Of a DNA stretch of 64,000 bases, positions 39,619 through 47,673 are shown piece after piece. Position 1 is the first letter of the stretch; each line of letters opens with the position of its first letter. The notes under the pieces were generated by a model. That model saw nothing but the letters and a program-made list of their open reading frames with translations. It ran no database searches and had not been told where the DNA came from. A program made the position numbers and the translations under genes. The DNA is from Candidatus Woesearchaeota archaeon (GTDB lineage: Archaea > Nanobdellota > Nanobdellia > Woesearchaeales > UBA12501): positions 124,001-188,000 of the forward strand of contig JAUSFM010000016.1 in the NCBI GenBank assembly GCA_030651375.1. The letters are read 5' to 3'.

Positions 39619-41985
39619 TCAAAAATCAAACAACTTCTTCTGTGCCCCTTTGATGAGGTCATCAAAGCTCGTGCCGTAAAAGCACAGAATGCTGTCGGCC
39701 AGCGGCTTGACCTGCTTGTCAATGTAGTGCTCGTAGTCAATCGTGCTGCTTCGTTTCTGAATCGGCTCGGGGCCGTTGGTCGTCATCACGTATTCAATGA
39801 TGCCGAAATCTTTTTTGCCGAGAATCCGTGCTGCTTTCACATGCGGCGGCGTGGTCTTGGTGTACTCTGATGCTTCTTTGCGCAGGGCTTTCTTGTACAC
39901 CAGCAGCGCATCGTGTTTTCCCGCCTTCAAATCTTTGATGAATTCTTTGATATAGATACTCGGATCTTCGTCGCGGAACACCAGATTCAAGACGTCGGTC
40001 TGGAACTTTTTTGCGAGTTCTGTCCAGTCTCGGCGCACCACTTCCATGCCGACAAATTCGAGTTTTTCTTTTCCGTCAACCACCCGAATGCCGGCATACC
40101 GCTTTTTTGCCCCGACATCAGTGCCGCGGACACGCGGCATGAGGAATTTGCTGTAGAGTTTCTCGAACTGGATTTCGAGCACGTTTTTTCGGTGATAGGT
40201 TTCAGTAACGTGATTTTTGTAAAAGTCGTTAATGTAGGTTTGTAGTTCTTCGCCAATTTTGTTGGATTCTTCGCTGGTGTCTTTTTTTGGATTGACGAAC
40301 ACGCTGTCCGTGTCGCCATAGATAACCTCATATCCTTTTTCGTTGATTTTTTTCGTCGTCAGTTTGTTGATGTGCTGACCGAAATGGGTAATCGCATTGG
40401 CAACCTCAAGATTGTAAAATCGACAGCTTGGATTCGCAAGCACACCAAACATTGAATTCATCAAAATCTTGATGGCGTGCGTCGCGAGCGTGTCTTTTCG
40501 CTTCTTTGCAGCATCACGCTGTGCCCAGAGCGTTTTGAGAATGTCAGACAAAATCCCGTCCTCATTTTTGAACATCGCGCCGTTCGGGGCGATAATTGCT
40601 TGTGACGAATTGAACAAGTGGCGTTGGTTTGGCGGAACATAACTTTTCGGGTCAATGTTGAACGTGCGGATGATACTTGGGTACAGGCTCTTGAAATCAA
40701 GCACGAGAATATTCTTGTACACGCCCGGCTTTGATTCCTGCACAAATCCGCCTTTAATACGTTCGCCACGTTCAGCATAGCCGCCGCTGGGCACAACGAG
40801 TTTTCGCTTGCGCGCTTCGCTGATGTACACAAAATCCAGCGACGCGACCGAACTCTTGACGCGGTCGAGAAACATGCCGGCAAGCATCGAGCGCCGCATG
40901 GCAAGGCCGAGCACATTGCTTTTTTCAAGAATTTCAATAACGAGCTCGGCGTCGTGAATATTGTATTCAACCAGTTTCTGCGGATTTTCTGTGTACAGCG
41001 AGTGAATTTCCAGAAATCGGTCTTCGCCCACAATGGTTTTTTCCTTGCCGAGAAAATGTTTCGCCGCGGTGTTGAGCTTGTAATCTTCCAGTTTCACAAA
41101 CGCGCCTTTCATCAGGTGGATGCCATCCAGCACCTGCCGGCCAAGAAAGTCTGCTTTTGAGTCGGAAAAATAGTTCTCTTGGATATCAAGCTTGCATTCG
41201 CCCGGCATTCTGCCGAGAACCATCGGAAGCCCGTACTGTTTGTACTTGTCACGTAACAAGGCGAGGTCGAAATCAATTACGTTCCATCCGACAAGCACAT
41301 CCGGATCTAATTCTTTGATTGCTTTGGTGAATTTTTCAAGCAGCTCTTTTTCATCCTTCACCGTATCAGCGGTCACGGCGTGGCGGTTGATAATCCATGC
41401 CTTGGTGATTTCTTTTGTTTCATTGTCTTTTTTTATTTTTCCGTACAGCGAAAGGCATAAGATGGTTTTTCCATCTGGGGTTGTTTCAATGTCAAACGAT
41501 ATGACGTTTAATTCAGGAATCTGGCTCGTGTCCTCAGGGCCCTGCACATCGGGCTCGTCAAATACAACGTCCACAAACTCGGTGTCTGGATTCGGTACAC
41601 GGTATTCACCGTTAATTTCGACCAAGCCGCGAATTTCGTGGTCGATGAGGAAACGCGTGACAAAACGAATGTCAGCTTCATAATGTTGAATTCCTTTGTT
41701 GACGAAAATGTCTCGCACGTCTTTGACTTGACCGGGAATCTGAACCGTGACTTTGGTCATCGGCTCGCCAGCAAAGTTTTTGAAGTCGGTGCTGGTAAAT
41801 TCAAACGCCGCAGCTTCTTTCAGAGCTTTTGCTTTTTCTGTGTCTGCAGTGGTGATGTAGAAATACGGGCGGCAGGTCTTAATGATGAGAAAGCTTTCGC
41901 CGGACAACAGACGGCCGAATAGATAAACCTTGGTTGTTTTTCCCTGCGTGCGATAGGTTCCGTAGACGATAAAGCCGATGGCCAT
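39619..41985 (-). CDS. polB: Family B DNA polymerase
   Basis: A 788-residue replicative polymerase with proofreading. Exo I is VISFDIETTPDG (Asp165, Glu167), Exo II is LVGWNVIDFDLALLRDKY and Exo III holds YNIHDAELV. Polymerase motif A is VLDFKSLYPSII (Asp430), motif B is KILMNSMFGVLA and motif C is YGDTDSVFV (near 556). There is no intein. The last residues QKKLFDF fit the PIP box that binds PCNA. The ATG at 41985 is chosen over an in-frame codon three residues upstream. It lies next to the PCNA gene, so replication genes are clustered. Confidence 0.95.
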   Translation of the reverse strand: MAIGFIVYGTYRTQGKTTKVYLFGRLLSGESFLIIKTCRPYFYITTADTEKAKALKEAAAFEFTSTDFKNFAGEPMTKVTVQIPGQVKDVRDIFVNKGIQHYEADIRFVTRFLIDHEIRGLVEINGEYRVPNPDTEFVDVVFDEPDVQGPEDTSQIPELNVISFDIETTPDGKTILCLSLYGKIKKDNETKEITKAWIINRHAVTADTVKDEKELLEKFTKAIKELDPDVLVGWNVIDFDLALLRDKYKQYGLPMVLGRMPGECKLDIQENYFSDSKADFLGRQVLDGIHLMKGAFVKLEDYKLNTAAKHFLGKEKTIVGEDRFLEIHSLYTENPQKLVEYNIHDAELVIEILEKSNVLGLAMRRSMLAGMFLDRVKSSVASLDFVYISEARKRKLVVPSGGYAERGERIKGGFVQESKPGVYKNILVLDFKSLYPSIIRTFNIDPKSYVPPNQRHLFNSSQAIIAPNGAMFKNEDGILSDILKTLWAQRDAAKKRKDTLATHAIKILMNSMFGVLANPSCRFYNLEVANAITHFGQHINKLTTKKINEKGYEVIYGDTDSVFVNPKKDTSEESNKIGEELQTYINDFYKNHVTETYHRKNVLEIQFEKLYSKFLMPRVRGTDVGAKKRYAGIRVVDGKEKLEFVGMEVVRRDWTELAKKFQTDVLNLVFRDEDPSIYIKEFIKDLKAGKHDALLVYKKALRKEASEYTKTTPPHVKAARILGKKDFGIIEYVMTTNGPEPIQKRSSTIDYEHYIDKQVKPLADSILCFYGTSFDDLIKGAQKKLFDF

Positions 41986-42033
41986 ACAACACAACGAACA
42001 GAGGTGGTTTAAATCGTTATTGGTAATCTATCA

Positions 42034-42396
42034 TTATGCTACCATTTCTTGATGTGGAAACATATCTATCGTTAATTCGCTCTGTAGATGAGGTATTTTT
42101 TTGTTATCTTTTTCTGTTAGTTTGATTAATCCAATTCCTTCAAGATATTTTATGTTTCTGAAGACGACTTCATAGGGTTTATCAAGTTCTTTGGCAAGTT
42201 GATAAATGCTTCTGATGTTATTTCGGTGAATCTTTTGAAGGAGCTTAATACGTTCCGGGCTGAATACTTTGCTGAATGTTTCCGGGGTCATGACCATTCC
42301 ACGTTCGGGTTCCTCAAGAAGCCCTTTCATTGCCTTTTCGTTGAGCTCGCGACTATATCTCTTCACTGATTCCACGATTTTTATCTTGTAGTGCAT
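42034..42396 (-). CDS. Helix-turn-helix antitoxin (TumA-like)
   Basis: A 120-residue protein with a MarR/ArsR-like winged helix. RIKLLQKIHRNNIRSIYQLA, KELDKPYEVVFRNIKYLEGI and a wing LIKLTEKDNKK are visible. It lies 12 bases downstream of a DUF6516/TumE-like gene, the order of HTH-TumE toxin-antitoxin pairs, and would repress the operon and neutralise the toxin. AT-rich codons differ from the flanking replication genes, suggesting transfer. Confidence 0.7.
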   Translation of the reverse strand: MHYKIKIVESVKRYSRELNEKAMKGLLEEPERGMVMTPETFSKVFSPERIKLLQKIHRNNIRSIYQLAKELDKPYEVVFRNIKYLEGIGLIKLTEKDNKKIPHLQSELTIDMFPHQEMVA

Positions 42397-42408
42397 GAGT
42401 ATCTTCTC

Positions 42409-42738
42409 CTATTCAAAATCTATGATTTCATTAAATTTTTCTTGTAGTATTCTTTTGGTTATCTCTTCTATGCGTTCTTCTGCTTCCTCAAATGATAAGG
42501 AAACGCGAATGACTTCCTTTTTCCCGTGCTGATGGATATGGCTTCCCTGCTGATTTTCATGAGGATAATTATCAATCCGGCAAATTTCCATCCATACACC
42601 CTCATGCAAATAAAGTGTTTGTAATTTCCATTTGAGCAATTCAGTATACTCCTCAAGTGACTCCCGTTTCATCAGTGTCTTGATGAGGCGAACCTTTTCG
42701 CTGTAAGAGATGTTGAGGTCGTCAATGAGTATTCGCAT
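42409..42738 (-). CDS. TumE/DUF6516-like toxin
   Basis: A 109-residue protein. The central strands LQTLYLHEGVWMEICRIDNY followed by an HIH motif in GSHIHQHGKKEVI match the layout of DUF6516 (TumE) proteins, and a C-terminal helix rich in Glu follows. These proteins act as toxins together with an HTH partner, present here directly downstream. The biochemical activity is not clear from sequence. Confidence 0.65.
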   Translation of the reverse strand: MRILIDDLNISYSEKVRLIKTLMKRESLEEYTELLKWKLQTLYLHEGVWMEICRIDNYPHENQQGSHIHQHGKKEVIRVSLSFEEAEERIEEITKRILQEKFNEIIDFE

Positions 42739-42859
42739 CTAATCACCTATGACTTGGCAAGTCATATATTTATATCTTTCGTTTTTAGAACAGAGAATTA
42801 CTGGTTTATATACCTGGCGCGGGTGTTTGTCCAGTGTCCAGTGGTGCGGAATACTGATC

Positions 42860-43594
42860 TTAGACTGAATAGGCTACAACCACAGGCCGAGAACTCACTT
42901 GAACTAATGTTCCATCAAGAGACTGTAATCTTGTTTCTAATTCTAATCTACACGATTCAGTTACTGACCTTTCTGGTTCTTGGGGAGATACGTCAAGAAC
43001 AGTAACACCCATTTCAGCGAGACTGTCAAAAAATGATCTTATTTTTGGCCTTTGTCGAATAGTTTCTACATGTGCCATTAAGAAATTCAAATACGCACGT
43101 ACCTGATCTTTATATCCTCTTTGAGCTGCAATTTTATCAACTTGGTATTCAGGCAAACCATGATGAGTAATTCGAAAATGATAATTAGGTTGTTGTCGTG
43201 CAAGGATTACTTCTGCTAATTCATGCGCTAAAAGACCTTGTAATGCTTCATTACTTATGTCCTCAAATGCAGTTTCTAATCCGGGAGCCGGATCAATTGC
43301 GATTAAATAGGCAAGCACTTCTTTTACTGATGTATTTTTAGTTTCAGGGTATACAAATATCTCTCCTTTTTCAGCAGGCTCATACTTGTCAACACGACCA
43401 CCGCCGGTGATCTCATAGGGAGTTTTCCATAAAAAAGATCGAGGCCTTTTAATTCCTTTAATTGGTAGAACTGTACCGGTCGCCACACCAGTATGCCAAA
43501 AATTATCCCCGCCTACTGCGACGGCGTCATCTAAACCAAATGTTTTTCGCACATTAGGAAAAAGTTCTGATAATCGGTCTTTGAGAGGTACCAT
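42860..43594 (-). CDS. Hypothetical protein with zincin-like motif
   Basis: A 244-residue protein with GLLAHELAEVIL in a helix and, 30 residues later, GLPEYQVDKIAAQRGY. This spacing recalls the HExxH...ExxxD layout of small metalloproteases, but the second histidine is Glu here. Activity is therefore doubtful. Seven bases separate it from the stop of the gene at 43602, so they form an operon. The ATG at 43594 is preferred over earlier in-frame starts that overlap the neighbour. Confidence 0.5.
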   Translation of the reverse strand: MVPLKDRLSELFPNVRKTFGLDDAVAVGGDNFWHTGVATGTVLPIKGIKRPRSFLWKTPYEITGGGRVDKYEPAEKGEIFVYPETKNTSVKEVLAYLIAIDPAPGLETAFEDISNEALQGLLAHELAEVILARQQPNYHFRITHHGLPEYQVDKIAAQRGYKDQVRAYLNFLMAHVETIRQRPKIRSFFDSLAEMGVTVLDVSPQEPERSVTESCRLELETRLQSLDGTLVQVSSRPVVVAYSV

Positions 43595-43601
43595 GGTAGA
43601 A

Positions 43602-43877
43602 TTATATACCCATATGGCGTTCATAATCAAAAACAGCTCGTGGTTGTTCAGGTGTCAAACCCAATACTCTTTGGCCGATGTCCGTTCCAACAAAAGGAAT
43701 TGCAGCAACTAAACCTGAATGAGTTAATCCAGAAGAAACTGGTTTGTAGGGACGTTCCATAGTGGTTGATTGTCGCTGCTCACCAAGAGGAGTTATCTGC
43801 TGTTCTAAAGCATATATACCGTCCTCTCTTCGACCCTCAACTAAGGTTACTCTCCAATAAAAGTGTGCGCCACCCAT
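43602..43877 (-). CDS. Hypothetical protein, 91 residues
   Basis: A short protein, MGGAHFYWRVTLVEGRREDG onward, with no recognised family. A GGAATATAAAC box lies about 26 bases before the ATG, so it is the leaderless first gene of a two-gene unit with the zincin-like gene downstream. Confidence 0.5.
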   Translation of the reverse strand: MGGAHFYWRVTLVEGRREDGIYALEQQITPLGEQRQSTTMERPYKPVSSGLTHSGLVAAIPFVGTDIGQRVLGLTPEQPRAVFDYERHMGI

Positions 43878-43920
43878 AGAAGGAGAGAAATAAGGAGTTG
43901 TTTATATTCCTTTCGCTATT

Positions 43921-45243
43921 TCACAACTTCAACCGTTTCCCATCTGCCATCAGATGCACCTTGGTTGGTATCCCCATTTCTTTGACCAGCTCAACTGTGG
44001 GGCCAACAAGGTCATGCGGACCGTGGGAGGGGATAAGGTGTTCTGGATTGAGAAGAGAAATCAGTTCGCGATGATCCTCGCGGCTGCCGTGGCCGGATGC
44101 GTGAATATCTTTGAAAATCCGCACGCCTCTCTTTTTCAGTTTTGCTTCAAGCCGCTCGCGGTTTTTCAAGTTGATGGGCGCGGGAATTGTTTTGCAGGAG
44201 AAAATTACATGGTCGCCTTTGTCGAGCTTGAACGGAAGCACATCGTCAGCGATTTTTGACAGCACTGCTGTTGGCTCTCCCTGATGGCCGGTGCAGATGA
44301 TGAGGTATGCCCCTTTATTTTTTTCTATCTGCGCCAGCAGTTTTTTCATCTTATCCTTGTACTTCACCATTTTGACGTCGTCAAAGCGGATGACGCCCGC
44401 AGTTTCGCCGGCTGCTGCATAGCGAATGAGCGAACGGCCAAGAAACACAATCTGGCGATTGAGCTTTTTGCCAAACTCAATTGCAGATTTTAGGCGTGCG
44501 AGATGCGAAGAGAATGTGGTGAGGATAATTGCGCGGCCGCGCGCATCAGTGCCGAGCATCACTTCGCGCAATAATTCTTTTGCAACGGCTTCTGACGCGG
44601 TTTTTGTCAAATCTTTTGCATAGAGCGCATCGAGAATAACACAGCGCACATTTCCCTTGCCGATTTCTGCAAGCCGCTCGGTGTTTGTTTTTTTTCCGAG
44701 AATGGGCGAAAGGTCGAGCTTGAAATCATCCGTATAGACAACGGCGCCGTAGGGCGTGTGGAGCACCACGATGGCAGACTGCGGCACCGAGTGGGTAACG
44801 TGGATAAATTCAACAGTTATCTTGTCTGATAGTTTGTAGGTGGAATTGGGAGTGACTGAAATAATGCTGTTGTGGGCCTTGAAATTATTATCACGCATAA
44901 TGGCTTCCAGCAATGCTTTGGTAAACGGCGTGCACAGAATGTCTGCGTTGAAGCGGTTGGCAAGAAAGGGAATCGCGCCGATGTGGTCGAGGTGCGCGTG
45001 CGATGGGATGATGGCGAGCACTTCAGGCCACCAGTCCTTGATAAGGTTGATGTCAGGAATCACACCGGCAGTCATCAGCCGCTTCGGCGAGACTGTTGAA
45101 ATGTCTTCTTCTTCATCAGTTATCTGGACGTACTTGTCCATCTGCACGCCCATGTCAAGAATCACGACTTCGTCATCAACGCGCACCACAGTACAATTTC
45201 TGCCAACTTCGTTGTAGCCGCTAAGCGTGCATATTTCGAGCAT
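43921..45243 (-). CDS. rnj: RNase J-type beta-CASP ribonuclease
   Basis: A 440-residue metallo-beta-lactamase/beta-CASP enzyme, the size of archaeal RNase J. Metal motifs are IPSHAHLDHIGAIPF (His82, His84, Asp86, His87), VTHSVPQSA and YTDDFKLD. Beta-CASP motifs are LTTFSSHLARL, ICTGHQGEP and IHASGHGSREDH, and the final LIPSHGPHD completes the site. It degrades RNA 5' to 3' in the cytoplasm. A TATTTAAAATA box about 28 bases before the ATG supports the start. Confidence 0.9.
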   Translation of the reverse strand: MLEICTLSGYNEVGRNCTVVRVDDEVVILDMGVQMDKYVQITDEEEDISTVSPKRLMTAGVIPDINLIKDWWPEVLAIIPSHAHLDHIGAIPFLANRFNADILCTPFTKALLEAIMRDNNFKAHNSIISVTPNSTYKLSDKITVEFIHVTHSVPQSAIVVLHTPYGAVVYTDDFKLDLSPILGKKTNTERLAEIGKGNVRCVILDALYAKDLTKTASEAVAKELLREVMLGTDARGRAIILTTFSSHLARLKSAIEFGKKLNRQIVFLGRSLIRYAAAGETAGVIRFDDVKMVKYKDKMKKLLAQIEKNKGAYLIICTGHQGEPTAVLSKIADDVLPFKLDKGDHVIFSCKTIPAPINLKNRERLEAKLKKRGVRIFKDIHASGHGSREDHRELISLLNPEHLIPSHGPHDLVGPTVELVKEMGIPTKVHLMADGKRLKL

Positions 45244-45376
45244 GACGTTTATAGGGAGGTTGGAGTATTTAAAATAGATGGATTAGTTTAATCAGCCAAT
45301 ACGAAACGGTGTACACACAACGAGCAAGAAACGGGCAAGATGTAAATGCTGTCCGCACGGTTTGATTTTCTTGCGC

Positions 45377-45404
45377 GGCGAAAACGTGGCGCCACGTTTT
45401 CGCC
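45377..45404. repeat. Perfect 28-bp palindrome
   Basis: GGCGAAAACGTGGC is followed at once by its exact reverse complement GCCACGTTTTCGCC, with no spacer. It lies in the 280-base gene-free stretch between RNase J and the tRNA-Leu repeat, together with a smaller hairpin GAGTGC-CGCT-GCACTC (45421-45436). It could be a cruciform, a dimer-protein operator or a terminator hairpin. Confidence 0.7.
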
Positions 45405-45523
45405 TCTGATAAAGTGATTGAGAGTGCCGCTGCACTCGCCCTATTTATTTAACAGTTTATTCCTTGCCGTTCCCGTTCGTGATGGTCGATGCAGAATATA
45501 GTAGTATTAAAAAGAAATAAAAG

Positions 45524-45640
45524 TGCGGAGGAAGGGATACAGAACCAACCTTTTTTGCTGACGCAAAAAAGCTTGCGCAACGACAAACGAGTACAACCTT
45601 TTTGCGCTGATGCGCAAAAAGCTTGCGGGACGACGAAGTA
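45524..45640 (+). repeat. Hairpin element, copy E, with tRNA 3'-end duplicate
   Basis: The left edge is TGCGGAGGAAGGGAT (45524-45538), identical to the 3' end of the tRNA-Leu(CAA) gene that starts at 45660. Then come two hairpins in tandem, CTTTTTTGC-TGAC-GCAAAAAAG (45550-45571) and CTTTTTGCGC-TGAT-GCGCAAAAAG (45598-45621). Each is followed by the conserved GCTTGCG...ACGAC. The element sits directly downstream of the tRNA. Confidence 0.7.
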
Positions 45641-45659
45641 CGACCTACGAATTACTAAA

Positions 45660-45743
45660 TGCGGAGGAAGGGATTCGAACCCTCGAACCCACTAAGGGAA
45701 CAGCTCTTGAGGCTGTCGCGTTTGACCACTTCGCTACCTCCGC
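45660..45743 (-). tRNA. trnL: tRNA-Leu (CAA)
   Basis: 84 nt type II tRNA. The acceptor is GCGGAGG/CCTCCGC, the anticodon stem ACAGC/GCTGT, the loop CTCAAGA with anticodon CAA. The variable arm is long (TCCCTTAGTGGGTTC) and the T loop is TTCGAAT. The discriminator is A and CCA is not encoded. A TTTATAAA box lies about 25-30 bases upstream (45767-45774). Confidence 0.93.
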
Positions 45744-45811
45744 GCAGGGCGATGGGAGAATGGCAGGTTTATAAAAGTAATGGAGAAAATCAGATAAAAA
45801 GATTTATTTTT

Positions 45812-46213
45812 TCAACTCAAGATATGCAGCTTCCCTTCAATGTCTTTTAATTGTTTCTCAAGCGCTGCGAGACCTGCGGGAAGGGTATGCTGCTCTTCTT
45901 TTGCCAAGGGCTTTATTTTTGCGGCTTTTGTTTTTCCTGTGGTGCTTTTTTTTGCTTTCGCTGATTCAGCAGCAGGCGCAGCATGGTGTTCCGGCAGTAC
46001 CGGAAACAACCCTTTTGTTTTATTCATCAGGAGCTGGAGCTCTTTCATTTGTTTTGCCAGAAGAATTGATTTTTCTGCTTTTTCAGTGCGTATTTGAGAA
46101 AGCTTCTCAAAGCCTTGCAGAAGGTGAAGTGTATCTTTCACTGATTCAAGTTCAGCACGGCGAAAGCCCTGTGCATTGTCAATTTTCGTGAAAATGATGT
46201 GCTCATCACTCAT
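45812..46213 (-). CDS. Coiled-coil protein, third of an operon of three relatives
   Basis: A 133-residue protein. The N-terminal part (IIFTKIDNAQGFRRAELESV then a helix KLSQIRTEKAEKSILLAKQM) parallels the proteins at 46210 and the C-terminus of 46480. An Ala/Lys-rich linker leads to a second short helix. It overlaps the upstream gene by four bases (ATGA). No known family; a structural or scaffold role is inferred only. Confidence 0.55.
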   Translation of the reverse strand: MSDEHIIFTKIDNAQGFRRAELESVKDTLHLLQGFEKLSQIRTEKAEKSILLAKQMKELQLLMNKTKGLFPVLPEHHAAPAAESAKAKKSTTGKTKAAKIKPLAKEEQHTLPAGLAALEKQLKDIEGKLHILS

Positions 46214-46440
46214 GGCTGGTCACCAGCGTGGTGGAGAATGTGCGTCATGACGTCTATTTTTTTCTCAATCTCGTCAACCGAACTGTGCCAGCGTGCAAGT
46301 TCCTCTTCTTCGTGCCGCTTGAGGGAATCAATTTCGTATAATGTTTTTTTGATGTCGCCGACTTTGGCCTTGACGAGCTGGACAATATCACGGATGTCCT
46401 TGTAGTCGTTAATTTTGATGAACAGAGGCTTGTTATCCAT
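46210..46440 (-). CDS. Coiled-coil protein, 76 residues, second of three relatives
   Basis: PLFIKINDYKDIRDIVQLVK then a heptad-like helix (KVGDIKKTLYEIDSLKRHEE) shows the shared pattern: short strand with F-I/T-K-I, then an amphipathic helix with Leu/Ile spacing and a Trp. It is almost the minimal version of the shared domain. It is coupled to the next gene by a four-base overlap. Confidence 0.6.
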   Translation of the reverse strand: MDNKPLFIKINDYKDIRDIVQLVKAKVGDIKKTLYEIDSLKRHEEEELARWHSSVDEIEKKIDVMTHILHHAGDQP

Positions 46441-46479
46441 GGGAATCAGGTAGTAGTGTTATTATATATAGTTTGTTGT

Positions 46480-47253
46480 TTATGCTTCTTGTTTCTCAAA
46501 CAGCGCTGCGTCAATATACAGCAGTTTGCGCTGCATGCTTTCAAGCCCGCCCTGCAGATGGTTCAGCGCTGCATCTTCACGGTTCTTCAGCAGCATGAGT
46601 GTGTCGGATTTTGCCGACTGGCGCGCGCGCTCTTTCACGTCGTCAAGAGCACAGAGCACCTCTTTGAACGCAGGCGCATGGAGGAAAATAAAAGTGCAGT
46701 CAGGAAGCTGTTCAGAACGTTCCTGCGACTGACTGGGGCGGGGCCAGTGTACCTGCACGTCGATGGAAGGAAGCTCGAGGGGAATGGAATCATCAGAGCC
46801 GGAAAAATCAGGCGGCTCTGGCGCTGGCAATTCGGGTGCAGAATATTTTTCTTCATGAAAGTCCGGAGGAAGTTCAGGAAACGTGGGCAGTTCATGCGCG
46901 GTCTCTTGCAGCAGTTTTGTTTCTTCTGATGGTGGTGCGGGTGATTCCTCAATTTCAGAGGGAACCGGAAGGTCAACATCAAAGTTATGGTTTGATTGTG
47001 GAGCAAGTTCAGGCAGGGGAGGCAGCAGCGGCAGTGATGAACGTGACGCGCTGATTTTTCCTTCGATGTCTGACAGCGGCTGTTTTTGAGCGGGGGCTTG
47101 GTACTTTGAGGGTGATTCGTGCGGCTGTGCAGATGGAATGTTGCCGGCAAATTCAGCAGCCTCTTCTGAAGCAGGAATATTCAGCGGGGGCGGTGGAGGA
47201 ATGCCAAAAGAAGGAGCTTGCTGTTTTTTTTTGAACACATCAAATAAACCCAA
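46480..47253 (-). CDS. Proline-rich protein with C-terminal coiled-coil domain, first of three relatives
   Basis: A 257-residue protein. The N-terminal MGLFDVFKKKQ is followed by about 160 residues of disordered Pro/Glu/Ser-rich sequence. The last 75 residues (CTFIFLHAPAFKEVLCALDD, KERARQSAKSDTLMLLKNRE, YIDAALFEK) match the domain of the two downstream genes. The start is TTG, supported by a GGGGTGAATC ribosome-binding site eight bases upstream. The order suggests a large adaptor plus two small partners that could hetero-oligomerise. Confidence 0.6.
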   Translation of the reverse strand: MGLFDVFKKKQQAPSFGIPPPPPLNIPASEEAAEFAGNIPSAQPHESPSKYQAPAQKQPLSDIEGKISASRSSLPLLPPLPELAPQSNHNFDVDLPVPSEIEESPAPPSEETKLLQETAHELPTFPELPPDFHEEKYSAPELPAPEPPDFSGSDDSIPLELPSIDVQVHWPRPSQSQERSEQLPDCTFIFLHAPAFKEVLCALDDVKERARQSAKSDTLMLLKNREDAALNHLQGGLESMQRKLLYIDAALFEKQEA

Positions 47254-47383
47254 CCTGATTCACCCCTTTTGGGAAGAAAATGCCATCGAGAGTATTAAAA
47301 TGTTTGTATATATTTGAGAGTGGTAAAATTCGTATTTCGTAGGTTGTACATCGTAATGGATAGTATTCGTCGACAACAAAAAC

Positions 47384-47665
47384 CCCTTCCGGCGCATCCG
47401 GAATGTTACCAAACAACCTTTTGCGCAAGCGCAAAAGCTTGGCCAAAAAAGGGACATCCTCACTTCGTTCGGAGTCCCTGCGCTTCGCGCAAAACAAATA
47501 AAACGAGTTCATTATCGACAGAAAAATTGCGTTCCGCCCCAACCGGAATGTTTCCGGATTTGTTCGCGGTTTTCGGAAATCTTCCGCCATCGCCGGAAAC
47601 CTTCCGGCACTGCCGGAAATCATCCGGTTTTTTCACCGAAGCGCATATTAAAAACAGCATCTTCC
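47384..47665 (+). repeat. Composite hairpin element, copy C (full length)
   Basis: It has three hairpins in order: CTTTTGCGC-AA-GCGCAAAAG (47418-47437), GGGACATCC...GGAGTCCC with loop TCACTTCGTTC (47451-47478), and GCGC-TTC-GCGC (47480-47490). Then TTATCGACAGAAAAA and a run of TTCCGG inverted repeats follow, ending in CATATTAAAAAC. The whole aligns with copy D (10690-10990, opposite strand). Its end supplies the TATA box of the lamin-tail gene. It explains the 420-base gene-free stretch. Confidence 0.75.
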
Positions 47666-47673
47666 CGAACAGC

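Noticed and set aside
45524-45640. CRISPR array from the tandem hairpins
   Set aside because: Only two units, different in length, no spacers of constant size and no cas genes in the window.
45489-45695. Plus-strand frame through element E into tRNA-Leu
   Set aside because: It ends in a tRNA gene and reads through two hairpins.
47314-47673. 120-residue upstream extension of the lamin-tail protein
   Set aside because: It runs through the hairpin element and would put the clear signal peptide in the middle of the chain. The ATG at 47674 also fits a TATA box.
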